Below are positions 8,617 to 16,583 of a stretch of DNA of 64,000 nt, one piece after another (positions within the stretch are counted from its first letter, which is position 1; every line of letters begins with the position of its first letter). The position numbers and the translations under genes are program-made. The stretch spans positions 496,001 through 560,000 of the forward strand of contig NZ_FQWI01000001.1 of assembly GCF_900129615.1 (NCBI RefSeq). Direction: 5' to 3'. The notes beneath the pieces are model-generated. The model was not told the DNA's origin. It was given only the letters and a program-made list of their open reading frames with translations, and ran no database searches. The DNA is from Pectobacterium carotovorum (GTDB lineage Bacteria; Pseudomonadota; Gammaproteobacteria; Enterobacterales; Enterobacteriaceae).

Positions 8617-10329
8617 CTACATAATAGATAGTTTTGTATTCAAGAAATCTTTAAAACCTACTTGTATCATTTTTCTTGCATCGGTCAAACTTGATGAATC
8701 AGTTTTGAACTCAACTAACGCGTCTTCAAGAGAGGAGATACACTCATTATATGACAACTCTGGAAGTTTATTTTTCACATACAGAATATAAAATATTTTT
8801 TGCTCTATTTTTTGAATGCTTTCAGATGTAGAGTCATAAGCTTTTTTAACTTCAAAATAATTTTCAATAATATTTGGCGCATCAAGAAGATTGAAATTAT
8901 CCTCAGAAAAAATCTCATCATAATACTTCCCAAAGATATGTTGTTTCTGATTAGATGATTTATCTGGATTTCCTTGTATAGCAAATAATATTTGCCCAAA
9001 CTGCTCCATACTGACTTTATATCTGTAATCCTTACTGTCATTCATCCCTGTGTCACCATTTTTTCTAGAGTAAATTATATTATGATCATCAAGGAGTTGC
9101 TCAATTTGTATTTGCAGTGTACTCAAAGATTTTAAATCAACATTTGATATTGAATTTTGACTATTAGTAAATTCCGCTATTTTATTAACAGCTTCATTGT
9201 CAGTTGTATTAAATATACGAACCAATATTTCACTCTTAGCTAGATATTCTGTAATGTGAGTTTCATTTTGCGCATTAAAATTATGAAGAGTTCTAAGTGT
9301 CTGCCCACCATTTAAGACCTGAAAGTCATCAATAGTAATTCTAACCTTTTTATTGGCATTGACTTGCTCTGCTTTAATATTCTTGGTAACAATAGTCATT
9401 CCATTATTATACATAAAGAACATTGTTGGCTCATCTTTTAAGGACTTCCCGATTGCATGATTATACTTTGACTTTCTGACGAACCCTCGAACATTGTCGA
9501 AAAGCACCCCATAATCAAGTGTTTCATTTGTTAATACCTCCATTCTCTCGCAGTTATAATCATTTCTAAGTTCAGGGTTTTTACATGTAATTCGTATAAT
9601 ATCAGCAGCATTGAGTCTGACTATATAAGATTTTGATGTTGATATTGTACTTTCTGAATAAGACATAAGAGCCTCATTATCAACAATTAGTTCAGCTTTG
9701 ATAGGAGCGGGCCTAATCGACATCATACGTTTAATATCAGGAAGACAAACAGAGATAACTTCCATATCATAAAATACTTTCAATTGCTGAATGGATGTTT
9801 CATCGTTATCGATAGGTACTGGTTCATTACTTACCATGTAAAGAGTCATTTTCCAAACTTCATTGCTATTAAGATTTGCAATCGAATTGCTGACTAACTC
9901 CTTTAACTTCCCTTGAAGACCTTGTGTATTCTCATTTAAAATACAATTAACTAACTTTGTAGAAACAAAAGCTTCATTAGAACTTTGTATTTGTCCAGGT
10001 TTATATGTCTCTCGAAATTTGAAGTTAAATAACTTTATTTCCTTGATATCTTCATCAATATAAATCGCATCAATTCCATGATCTGCAGTCCTTTGATTTG
10101 TAAGATATGTATTATATTCAGTATCTGTTATGAAATCACTAAGTTTATCGATATCCTTTTCATTACATAGAGCTTCAAGCATGAAAAAATAAAACCCAAA
10201 GCGTTCTTTAAGTTTATCATCTTTTGGTAAGATGGCGAAATTATTCGACTTTTTGAAAAGCTCGAAATATTTCATGCATTTTGTATTTAACAGTTTAAAA
10301 TCATTAATACTTGCGATTGTCATTTTCAT
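8617..10329 (-). CDS. AIPR-family (abortive-infection phage resistance type) protein
   Basis: This 570-residue protein has the hallmarks of the AIPR family: FDNVRGF, FFMYNNGMTIV, DFQVLNGGQTLRTLHN, and ILVRIFNTTDNEAVNKIAEFTNSQN. Family members are linked to phage abortive infection and some partner with restriction-like systems. In the N-terminal part GIDAIYID (Asp87) followed by EIKLFNFKF (Lys104) resembles the D...xxK core of a PD-(D/E)xK nuclease fold, although the usual residue before x-Lys is changed to Asn-Phe. The gene is strongly AT-rich compared with the urea and hrp genes and is flanked by AT-rich non-coding DNA, indicating horizontal transfer. It stands alone, with no methylase or partner within the insert. 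Confidence 0.78.
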   Translation of the reverse strand: MKMTIASINDFKLLNTKCMKYFELFKKSNNFAILPKDDKLKERFGFYFFMLEALCNEKDIDKLSDFITDTEYNTYLTNQRTADHGIDAIYIDEDIKEIKLFNFKFRETYKPGQIQSSNEAFVSTKLVNCILNENTQGLQGKLKELVSNSIANLNSNEVWKMTLYMVSNEPVPIDNDETSIQQLKVFYDMEVISVCLPDIKRMMSIRPAPIKAELIVDNEALMSYSESTISTSKSYIVRLNAADIIRITCKNPELRNDYNCERMEVLTNETLDYGVLFDNVRGFVRKSKYNHAIGKSLKDEPTMFFMYNNGMTIVTKNIKAEQVNANKKVRITIDDFQVLNGGQTLRTLHNFNAQNETHITEYLAKSEILVRIFNTTDNEAVNKIAEFTNSQNSISNVDLKSLSTLQIQIEQLLDDHNIIYSRKNGDTGMNDSKDYRYKVSMEQFGQILFAIQGNPDKSSNQKQHIFGKYYDEIFSEDNFNLLDAPNIIENYFEVKKAYDSTSESIQKIEQKIFYILYVKNKLPELSYNECISSLEDALVEFKTDSSSLTDARKMIQVGFKDFLNTKLSIM

Positions 10330-10868
10330 TCTCGAATTTATAGAATAATTGTTGTATAAAATACTGTGTCCATATAATATAGTTCATCTCAATGCGATCC
10401 TGATAGTTACAGGCCTATACTACTGTACATATTTGCCTTCAACAAAAAGAGCATTCACTTTATTTTATGGGAGTTATAATACTGTGGACTAAAAACTCTT
10501 GGGTTGTTGTATACCCCTCCTTTCAAAAACTATTTAGGGATAAGAATTGATTGATTCTATAATTTTTTTGACTTACCACATTCATAAAATGAGTCTGGTA
10601 ACGATTTATAGTAATTCAGCATAATATCCACTATCCTTACTAACATCATAATAACATTCTTTATCCATTAAGTACGTTTTTCGATACTACCCAGTGGATT
10701 CTAGCAGATTACGACTATCAAATCGTCTTTACGTAGAATATCCAAATTTCGTTCTTTCCACCACAACTCATAACAAAAACAGCAAGAAAAGAATAACAGT
10801 CTAGATAAAAATAAATTAAATCATAAGCCTACTACCCCCTTCTGTTGGCTTATCCTGTTCTACTTGCT
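10330..10868. other. AT-rich intergenic stretch, no gene seen
   Basis: About 540 bases upstream of the AIPR gene and downstream of the oxidoreductase. I find no convincing open frame, tRNA or integrase remnant. It probably carries the AIPR promoter and the right edge of the insertion. Confidence 0.5.
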
Positions 10869-11876
10869 TCAGGTAATTTTCTTCGCGGCCTGCTGCGCCA
10901 AAATTGACAGTTCTGTCGCCTTGAAGATATGCGTTTGCGACATCGCGGTTTCGGTGCGCTCACGGCAGTCACGAAGAAAATCTGGGAAAAAGGGGCGTTC
11001 GACGCTGCCTGCGGGGGTGAAGCGCTGTTCGCCCTTGCCATTCACCAGATAAACGACGTTGCTTTCTCCGCGCGTTAGATCGACATATTTCCTGATTTCG
11101 ATATAGCCTTCCGTACCCAGTATCGTCAGACGACCGTCGCCCCAGACGCTCAAGCCATCCGGCGTAAACCAGTCACAGCGGAAATAGCCGGTTGCCCCAT
11201 TGTCGCCCAGCAGCATAGCGTCGCCAAAATCCTCAAACTCTGGTTGGTGCGGATGGTGATAATTCGCCGTTTGGCTGGTCACCACTCGCGCGTTGGTATT
11301 GCCAGTAAAATAGAGAAACTGTTCAATCTGGTGGATACCGATATCGCAGAGGATCCCACCGTACTGACGCTTCTGATAAAACCAGTCAGGCCGCGCGCCG
11401 CGTTCACGGTGTGGGCCAACGCCGATTGTCTGAATCACTCGCCCGATTTCGCCCCGTTGCACTAGTTCACCGGCAAACAGCGCGCTATCCACATTGATTC
11501 GTTCATTAAAGTACACGGCAAACTTGCGGCCGGTTTCCGCTACCCGACGTTGGACGGCATCCAACTGATCCAACGTGGTCAGCGGCGGTTTGGCGGTGAA
11601 GAAATCTTTGCCAGCATCCAACGTGCGCAGCGCCAGTTCAGCTCGGTCGCTGGGAATGACCGCACAGGCAATAAGATCGATAGACGCGTCGGCAATCAAT
11701 TGTTCCGCAGAGTCAGCAAAAGGAACGGAGGGGAAAAGCGAGATGAATTTTTCCCGATGATTAAGATCGGACTCGAACACGCCGACCAGTTCCGCGCCCG
11801 CATCAACCAGCTGCTGACACATGTCATAAATGTGGTTGTGCGCTAACCCAATCGCTGCAAATCGCATCTTTTTCAT
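10869..11876 (-). CDS. Gfo/Idh/MocA family NAD(P)-dependent oxidoreductase
   Basis: The N-terminal Rossmann fold begins MRFAAIGLAHNHIYDMCQQL, with a dinucleotide loop of the form GLAHNH in place of GxGxxG. FFTAKPPLT corresponds to the family's EKP motif with Ala for Glu. The C-terminal alpha/beta dimer domain includes GGILCDIGIHQIEQFLYF, matching the GG..xDxGxHxxD/E pattern that carries a catalytic His. Such enzymes act on sugars, inositols or their derivatives; the substrate is not evident. The start at 11876 (MKKMRF) is supported by GGCGGAAG upstream; an in-frame ATG at 11900 is the alternative. It lies alone between the AIPR insert and hrpK. Confidence 0.85.
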   Translation of the reverse strand: MKKMRFAAIGLAHNHIYDMCQQLVDAGAELVGVFESDLNHREKFISLFPSVPFADSAEQLIADASIDLIACAVIPSDRAELALRTLDAGKDFFTAKPPLTTLDQLDAVQRRVAETGRKFAVYFNERINVDSALFAGELVQRGEIGRVIQTIGVGPHRERGARPDWFYQKRQYGGILCDIGIHQIEQFLYFTGNTNARVVTSQTANYHHPHQPEFEDFGDAMLLGDNGATGYFRCDWFTPDGLSVWGDGRLTILGTEGYIEIRKYVDLTRGESNVVYLVNGKGEQRFTPAGSVERPFFPDFLRDCRERTETAMSQTHIFKATELSILAQQAAKKIT

Positions 11877-12021
11877 CTTCACTTCCGCCGATACCGTCAT
11901 GCCGAACGATTACAATAAGGCGGAAACCGAGCGGACTAAAGACAAAAGCCGCGTAACGCGTTAGAATTTTTCCTGTTTTTTTAACATATCCACATTTTCC
12001 GCAACGCAACTAAAGATAACC

Positions 12022-12198
12022 ATGAAAAGAAAACGTATCCTGATCCCCCTTATCATTCTGATCCTGTTTGTGCTCTATCTGAATCGCGATGCGTTGAATC
12101 CGTTTGCGCCGGACTGTAAAAATCTCCTGGCAAATCAACCCAAACCGGAAGAGTGTAAAAAGCCAGTGAAAGAAGTCGCACCCGGTTTTGAAATTTAA
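12022..12198 (+). CDS. Small single-pass membrane protein (58 aa), unknown function
   Basis: ATG at 12022 opens a 58-codon frame. A basic start (MKRKR) is followed by a strongly hydrophobic segment (ILIPLIILILFVLYL), then a polar tail with two cysteines (PDCKNLL, EECKKP). The layout predicts an inner-membrane protein with its tail in the periplasm and a possible disulfide. It is transcribed away from the oxidoreductase and toward hrpK. I do not recognise a family. Composition is unlike random sequence, which supports a real gene. Confidence 0.6.
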   Translation: MKRKRILIPLIILILFVLYLNRDALNPFAPDCKNLLANQPKPEECKKPVKEVAPGFEI

Positions 12199-12230
12199 TG
12201 TTTTGAAATTTAAGGCTTTGAAATTTAAGC
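12186..12230. repeat. Three direct copies of TTTGAAATTTAA
   Basis: The motif TTTGAAATTTAA occurs three times in a row with a period of 15-16 bases, starting in the last codons of the 58-aa gene and ending before the hrpK stop. It may reflect slippage duplication; each copy also contains an in-frame or out-of-frame TAA. Confidence 0.75.
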
Positions 12231-12237
12231 TGGCGCA

Positions 12238-14001
12238 TTAGCGCGGTTTGGGAATATTGAACTGTTCCAGCGCGGGATTAACCGTTTTGGCAAAATCTTC
12301 CCGCCGGTGTTTGAGTTTGCTTTTGGCGTTGAAGAAATTCACCAGCTCAGCAATTCCCATACCAATGCTTAGCGCCCCGCTCACCGCCCAACCCACTGGC
12401 CCTGCGGCCGCGCCAACGGCAGAGGCGGCAGCCGCCCCGGCGGCCTCACCCGCGATGGCACCGACCACCTTCCCGGCAATCGCTGCGCCAGCTTTGCCAG
12501 CCAGACCAATCGCCGTTTTGCTCCCTGCTGCTTTGGTTAAATCCTCTGCGTGCAGCGACGATTTGGCAAAACTCATCACGCTGCGTCCGGCCTCTTTCAC
12601 CGCCTGCGCATCGCTTTTTGCTCCGGCCCCCGCGTGTGTTACAGCCGAAGGCGAGGCATCCAGCCCAACAGATCGTAGGGCGGTCGGTGACGCTGCGGAG
12701 AAACGTTGGCTCATCGCCGCCTGCGCCAGCAGCGGATCTGAGCGTAAAATGGTGTTTATCTCGCGCGGTACTGCCTGCTCAAAATACTGAATCACATCCC
12801 CGTCTTGCTGTAACGTTTCAATACGTTGATTCAGCACCTTTTCGGTTTCTTCGGTATTGCGGTATTCGCGCCCCGCCATCACCTGTTCCAGTGTCTGTTG
12901 CAGCTTGACCAACGTCGCTGACTTTTGCGCCCCGCTGTACTGCTGCGGTTGGGTAAAAACTGCTTCATCCAGCTTGCTGATATCCGTTTTCGTCGCCAGC
13001 CCCAGTGCCGCGGCGTTGTGCAGCGTATCCGCCGCTTCCTGACTGTCCGCTGGTGCCTGTTCACGAATCCAACTTTTCATGTCCTTCATCATCAGTTTTC
13101 CATCATGTGGGACTCGCGCCAGTTTCTCTCCTTTGACGTCCGCATGTTCCAGAATCCCGAATAGCCCAGGATGCGACCACAGTTGAACTGCCGCTTTTAG
13201 CTGAGGCGACAGCGTCGGGTTATCGTTCATGATCGCGTGCAGATCGGTCAACGTGCTGGTGCGATCATTCTTCTGCGGCGGGGAATGCGTATAGGATTTT
13301 TGAGGATCGGCGGCATTAAGCAGCGGCTCGTTAGCCAGCAACAGCGCGGAAGATTGTACTAACCGCAGCGATTGCGCATCGGCTGCCGGATTTTTCTCCC
13401 GATATTCCTTCACGGCGTGGCTGGCATCGCTGGCGCGTCGCTCCATATTTTTAATAAAGGATTTGGTATCCCGATTAGAGATATGTCCGTCGGCTCTGCC
13501 ACCGTCTTTTGCGGTATCCATCGCCGTGTAGATCGCGGGATTGTCACGCAGATAGACGAGCGCTTTTTCCGCGTTCTCCCCGCCATCCTGTAGCATTTTC
13601 GCCGCCGCCAGCGGCCGGTTCAGTTCCTTTGCCGCCTTCTCGCGTTCATTTTCTGGTAGATCGCTTAATAGCGGCGACCACTTTTCCAATGCTCCGGCAT
13701 TACTGTGCGCCGAGCTATCGATCGCCTGAAGATCGACGGGCGGTTTGGGTTCCGCAATGAGTGAACGGTCTGCAACGTTCGGCACCGCGGGCAAAACACG
13801 AGTGGGTGCCGTCGTAGTGCGCTCAGTGGAAACCGGCGGCACGTTCGGCGACGCCTCGCCAAAATCGATTGAACGCGAGCCTGACCGCATCGCTGGCGAT
13901 ACGCCCTGCTGTCCACCCGGCCGACTCGCCTCGGTATTATGCTGTGCAGCCGAAGACGCGGCACTTCCCCAACGGCTTCCGCCCTCAATACGATTGATCA
14001 T
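12238..14001 (-). CDS. hrpK: HrpK, type III secretion translocator-like protein
   Basis: The 587-residue protein matches the HrpK family, secreted by the Hrp type III system and proposed to help move effectors across the host membrane. The N-terminal third is polar and rich in Ser, Ala and Pro, as in secreted proteins. The middle holds AKDGGRADGHISNRDTKSF, which resembles an EF-hand-like loop. Near the C-terminus there is a long Ala/Gly hydrophobic segment (AAIAGKVVGAIAGEAAGAAAAS) suited to membrane insertion, then a basic tail. A good hrp box lies 108 bases upstream, placing it under HrpL. It marks the far edge of the hrp region, separated from dspEF by about 30 kb of other genes. Confidence 0.82.
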   Translation of the reverse strand: MINRIEGGSRWGSAASSAAQHNTEASRPGGQQGVSPAMRSGSRSIDFGEASPNVPPVSTERTTTAPTRVLPAVPNVADRSLIAEPKPPVDLQAIDSSAHSNAGALEKWSPLLSDLPENEREKAAKELNRPLAAAKMLQDGGENAEKALVYLRDNPAIYTAMDTAKDGGRADGHISNRDTKSFIKNMERRASDASHAVKEYREKNPAADAQSLRLVQSSALLLANEPLLNAADPQKSYTHSPPQKNDRTSTLTDLHAIMNDNPTLSPQLKAAVQLWSHPGLFGILEHADVKGEKLARVPHDGKLMMKDMKSWIREQAPADSQEAADTLHNAAALGLATKTDISKLDEAVFTQPQQYSGAQKSATLVKLQQTLEQVMAGREYRNTEETEKVLNQRIETLQQDGDVIQYFEQAVPREINTILRSDPLLAQAAMSQRFSAASPTALRSVGLDASPSAVTHAGAGAKSDAQAVKEAGRSVMSFAKSSLHAEDLTKAAGSKTAIGLAGKAGAAIAGKVVGAIAGEAAGAAAASAVGAAAGPVGWAVSGALSIGMGIAELVNFFNAKSKLKHRREDFAKTVNPALEQFNIPKPR

Positions 14002-14108
14002 TCACGTCCCCATTCTGCTGTTGTCAGGCTTAACAAACGGATCTCCCGCATCATCCGAACACAGAAAGGCCTGCAAATTTGCCGATCGCGGTATGGCGGG
14101 TATGGAGA

Positions 14109-14136
14109 TGAGTGGCGTAAAAATACGATAAGTTCC
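14109..14136 (-). promoter_or_regulatory. hrp box (HrpL promoter) for hrpK
   Basis: On the minus strand GGAACT-N15-CCACTCA fits the HrpL consensus GGAACC-N15/16-CCACNNA with one mismatch, about 108 bases upstream of the hrpK ATG. Confidence 0.8.
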
Positions 14137-14410
14137 TGACAATATTCAGGGGCGTTTGATGGCTATTGGCGGCTTATTCATTTTTATGGAAATCGCTTTC
14201 CACAGAATATTCTCGGCATGATGGCGGGAATAAGTCAGATAACAGGTTAACGGTTGTTCAATTACATATCATTATCATCACTAACGTTCAAGAGATATCT
14301 CCTACGGCCTGACAACCCTGAGCTCCGCCACACCTATTCCTGACTCTTACAATAATCAAACGAAATTATTACAAAAAATTTCAAAGAGTAACCAAATGTG
14401 TGATCAACAT

Positions 14411-14431
14411 AAATGAAACAGTGTTTTCTTT
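14411..14431. promoter_or_regulatory. KdgR-type operator
   Basis: AAATGAAACAGTGTTTTCTTT closely matches the KdgR box consensus AAATGAAACANTGTTTCATTT. KdgR represses pectin-degradation genes until 2-keto-3-deoxygluconate appears. The site lies about 330 bases before the first KdgM-like porin, and TGTGATCAACAT just upstream resembles a CRP half-site. Confidence 0.72.
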
Positions 14432-14451
14432 TCACCATAATGCCACTCACC

Positions 14452-14478
14452 CTAATTATCAAGTCTACTGATAATTAG
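14452..14478. repeat. Perfect AT-rich inverted repeat upstream of the porin gene
   Basis: CTAATTATCA and TGATAATTAG form a perfect 10-bp inverted repeat with a 7-base spacer, 21 bases after the KdgR box. It could be a regulator-binding site or an mRNA hairpin in the porin leader. No T run follows. Confidence 0.6.
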
Positions 14479-14762
14479 ATTAACCAGTAAACGGTGGGAA
14501 TTATCAACATTCACTCATCAGCATAAGCCATTTCGCTGATTGAAATATTCATCAGCCACGTCGTATATAAGGAGTCATCAATGCATTGATAGCAAGCTGA
14601 TTTACCAGGGAGAAAGCCCTGCCTGACATTATAAATGGCGTCATCATCATTCCTGGTGATTCTATTTTTACGCCCAAAAAATGACATCCACTGTCTGGTT
14701 TTAAAGATAGAGACTGCGCTCGTCAATAATATTATTTATTCATCAAAAAAGAGAAAGATAGA

Positions 14763-15581
14763 ATGAAAGTATACACACGTAACCTACTCATCGTTTGTGC
14801 CGGATTCACGCCTTTCCTCACCCAGGCAGAAACCGACGGCAAAACCACTTTCCAATATGAACATAATTGGAAGACAGAAGACCGCCGCCACTCAGACTCC
14901 ATTAAGCTCATTCATAAGAAAACCAACGGCTGGTCGTACGAAGTCAAATTCAGTACGTCAGCAGGCGGGAACAGCAACTACGACGTTGCCTATGATGACA
15001 TGCAGGGCGGCTCTGGCGGCATGGTGATCGGGAAGGACTTCAAGCTAAGCAAGGCCGCAACCTTAACGCCTAGCTTTGAATTCTCCATCGGCAATGCCAC
15101 CATGATGTATCAACCAGGGCTGAAATATAACTACCGCATTAACAGCGACTGGTCCACTTATGGCCGCTACCGCTATGAATATAAAAAGCCCTCTCGCAGC
15201 TCACGTTATTCGACCATTTCCACATCTGACAAATATGGTTACGCAGGGGAATCTTATTTATCAAAATCCGACACCGGTCGTCATCGTCTGGATGCAGGGG
15301 TAACGTATTCTGGCTTGGATAATATTAACCTGACTTACGTCTTTAACTACTACATCGGTGATAACACCACAAAATCGTATAAATATAGCAAGGGTGAATT
15401 CACGGAAAGAGAATACGCGGTTTACGATAATGGGAAAACGGATTATGAACATCAGTTCAAAGTTCAATATAAGTTAAACAAACAGCTAACTCCTTACATT
15501 GAGTATGATGATATTAGCCAATCCAGCACATCATCAAGCCGTCAGGGGAAAATCAAAGTTGGTTTCAACTACGTTTTCTAA
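14763..15581 (+). CDS. KdgM-family oligogalacturonate-specific porin (first copy)
   Basis: This 272-residue outer-membrane protein belongs to the KdgM family, which forms monomeric beta-barrel channels for oligogalacturonides released from pectin. A signal peptide of about 22 residues ends at TQA. The mature chain consists of alternating strands with family features such as FQYEHNWKTEDRRHSDSIKL near the start and HRLDAGVTYSGLDNINLTYVF, and ends in Phe (GFNYVF), the outer-membrane insertion signal. Basic, tyrosine-rich strands (YGRYRYEYKKPSR) could line a channel for acidic sugars. A KdgR-type site lies upstream. The second porin and a pectate lyase follow, forming a pectin-use cluster. Confidence 0.9.
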   Translation: MKVYTRNLLIVCAGFTPFLTQAETDGKTTFQYEHNWKTEDRRHSDSIKLIHKKTNGWSYEVKFSTSAGGNSNYDVAYDDMQGGSGGMVIGKDFKLSKAATLTPSFEFSIGNATMMYQPGLKYNYRINSDWSTYGRYRYEYKKPSRSSRYSTISTSDKYGYAGESYLSKSDTGRHRLDAGVTYSGLDNINLTYVFNYYIGDNTTKSYKYSKGEFTEREYAVYDNGKTDYEHQFKVQYKLNKQLTPYIEYDDISQSSTSSSRQGKIKVGFNYVF

Positions 15582-15602
15582 AAAATACAGAATTTTATAA
15601 AG

Positions 15603-15619
15603 GAAATACGCCGTATTTC
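15603..15619. repeat. Tight hairpin after the first porin gene
   Basis: GAAATACG and CGTATTTC form a perfect 8-bp inverted repeat around one base, 21 bases after the porin stop. It lacks a T run. It may stabilise the 3' end or act as a weak attenuator before the second porin. Confidence 0.4.
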
Positions 15620-15713
15620 GTGCCGTGTTGATGAAGAAAATGAATTCATGAATGAATTTTGTCTATCAGCGCACAGTTTTCATAATTAACGATCAATATT
15701 AATGGTGCCCATA

Positions 15714-16466
15714 ATGAAAAAACGCTACCTTGTGGCCGGTATTCTCTTTGCCCAAATTTATGCTATTTCCGCGTCAGCCTCTGATACCAAACTCAGCTAT
15801 GAACATAGCTGGGGAACCATGAATCGCTATCACGGTGATGAAATTGGTATGCGGCATTTTATGGATAATGGCCTGTACGTTGGCGTTGAGTTGAATTTTT
15901 ATAATAAGAATAAAGATCTGACCATCGATGATGTCGTCTCGAATTCTTATGCTTTTTATACCGGCTATGCCTACAGCTTAACGCCTGAATTAACCCTGAC
16001 GCCTAATCTGGAAGCGCGCTTCTATTCCGGCGGCACCAGCGGTGAAGGCACGGTAGGCGACATCGGCGCTAGCCAGAGTTCCGGCGCCCGCTATACGCCA
16101 GGTTTGAAACTGACCTGGGCGGTTACTGATAAGACGGATCTTCATGCGCAATATCGCTACGACCTCAGAAAAATCACCCGCAGCAAACGTACCAGCACGG
16201 ATGATGACACTCACCGTCACCGCTATGAAGCGGGCGTTGCCTACAAAGGTTTCGACAATTTCACGCTGGCGTACACCGCTTACTACTATCACGCGGATTA
16301 CGTGCTGCAAAACAACAAAAAGCATGACTACCAACAGGATTTCGACGTGGCTTACACCATCAACGACAACTGGACAGCCCACGTTGGCGTTGAAGATGTC
16401 GCCAGCGGGCGCGATGTGAAATCGCGTGAAGGGAAAGGAAAGGTCGGCTTCACCTATACGTTCTAA
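15714..16466 (+). CDS. KdgM-family oligogalacturonate-specific porin (second copy)
   Basis: A second KdgM-type barrel of 250 residues, related to but clearly diverged from the gene before it. The start MKKRYLVAGILFAQ at 15714 gives a signal peptide ending ISASA; an upstream in-frame ATG at 15702 would add only MVPI. Shared features include LSYEHSWGTMNRYHGDEIGM at the start, YTPGLKLTWAVTDKTDLHAQYRYDLRK, HRYEAGVAYKGFDNFTLAYTAYYY, and a terminal Phe (KVGFTYTF). The polar basic strands fit uptake of acidic oligosaccharides. No separate KdgR site was seen in the 130-base gap, so it may share the upstream promoter. Confidence 0.9.
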   Translation: MKKRYLVAGILFAQIYAISASASDTKLSYEHSWGTMNRYHGDEIGMRHFMDNGLYVGVELNFYNKNKDLTIDDVVSNSYAFYTGYAYSLTPELTLTPNLEARFYSGGTSGEGTVGDIGASQSSGARYTPGLKLTWAVTDKTDLHAQYRYDLRKITRSKRTSTDDDTHRHRYEAGVAYKGFDNFTLAYTAYYYHADYVLQNNKKHDYQQDFDVAYTINDNWTAHVGVEDVASGRDVKSREGKGKVGFTYTF

Positions 16467-16515
16467 CAACGACTTACCTTTCTAAAACAGCTTACTGCTG
16501 CACCATATTTCTCGG

Positions 16516-16545
16516 GGATCCTGTTCATCAAGCGGGATCCTTTTA
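16516..16545 (+). terminator. Possible terminator after the second porin gene
   Basis: Two GGATCC segments can pair across a 13-base loop, followed by TTTTATT. The stem is short, so some read-through into the pectate lyase gene is expected. Confidence 0.45.
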
Positions 16546-16583
16546 TTACAGCTCTGGATTATTCATCGTTACAGGTAGATAAA

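Noticed and set aside
12248-12790. 180-codon plus-strand frame opposite hrpK
   Set aside because: Low-complexity Ala/Pro translation is the mirror of the Ala/Gly segment of HrpK.
14511-14726. 71-codon minus-strand frame before the porin gene
   Set aside because: No ribosome site or recognisable composition, and it covers the expected porin leader.
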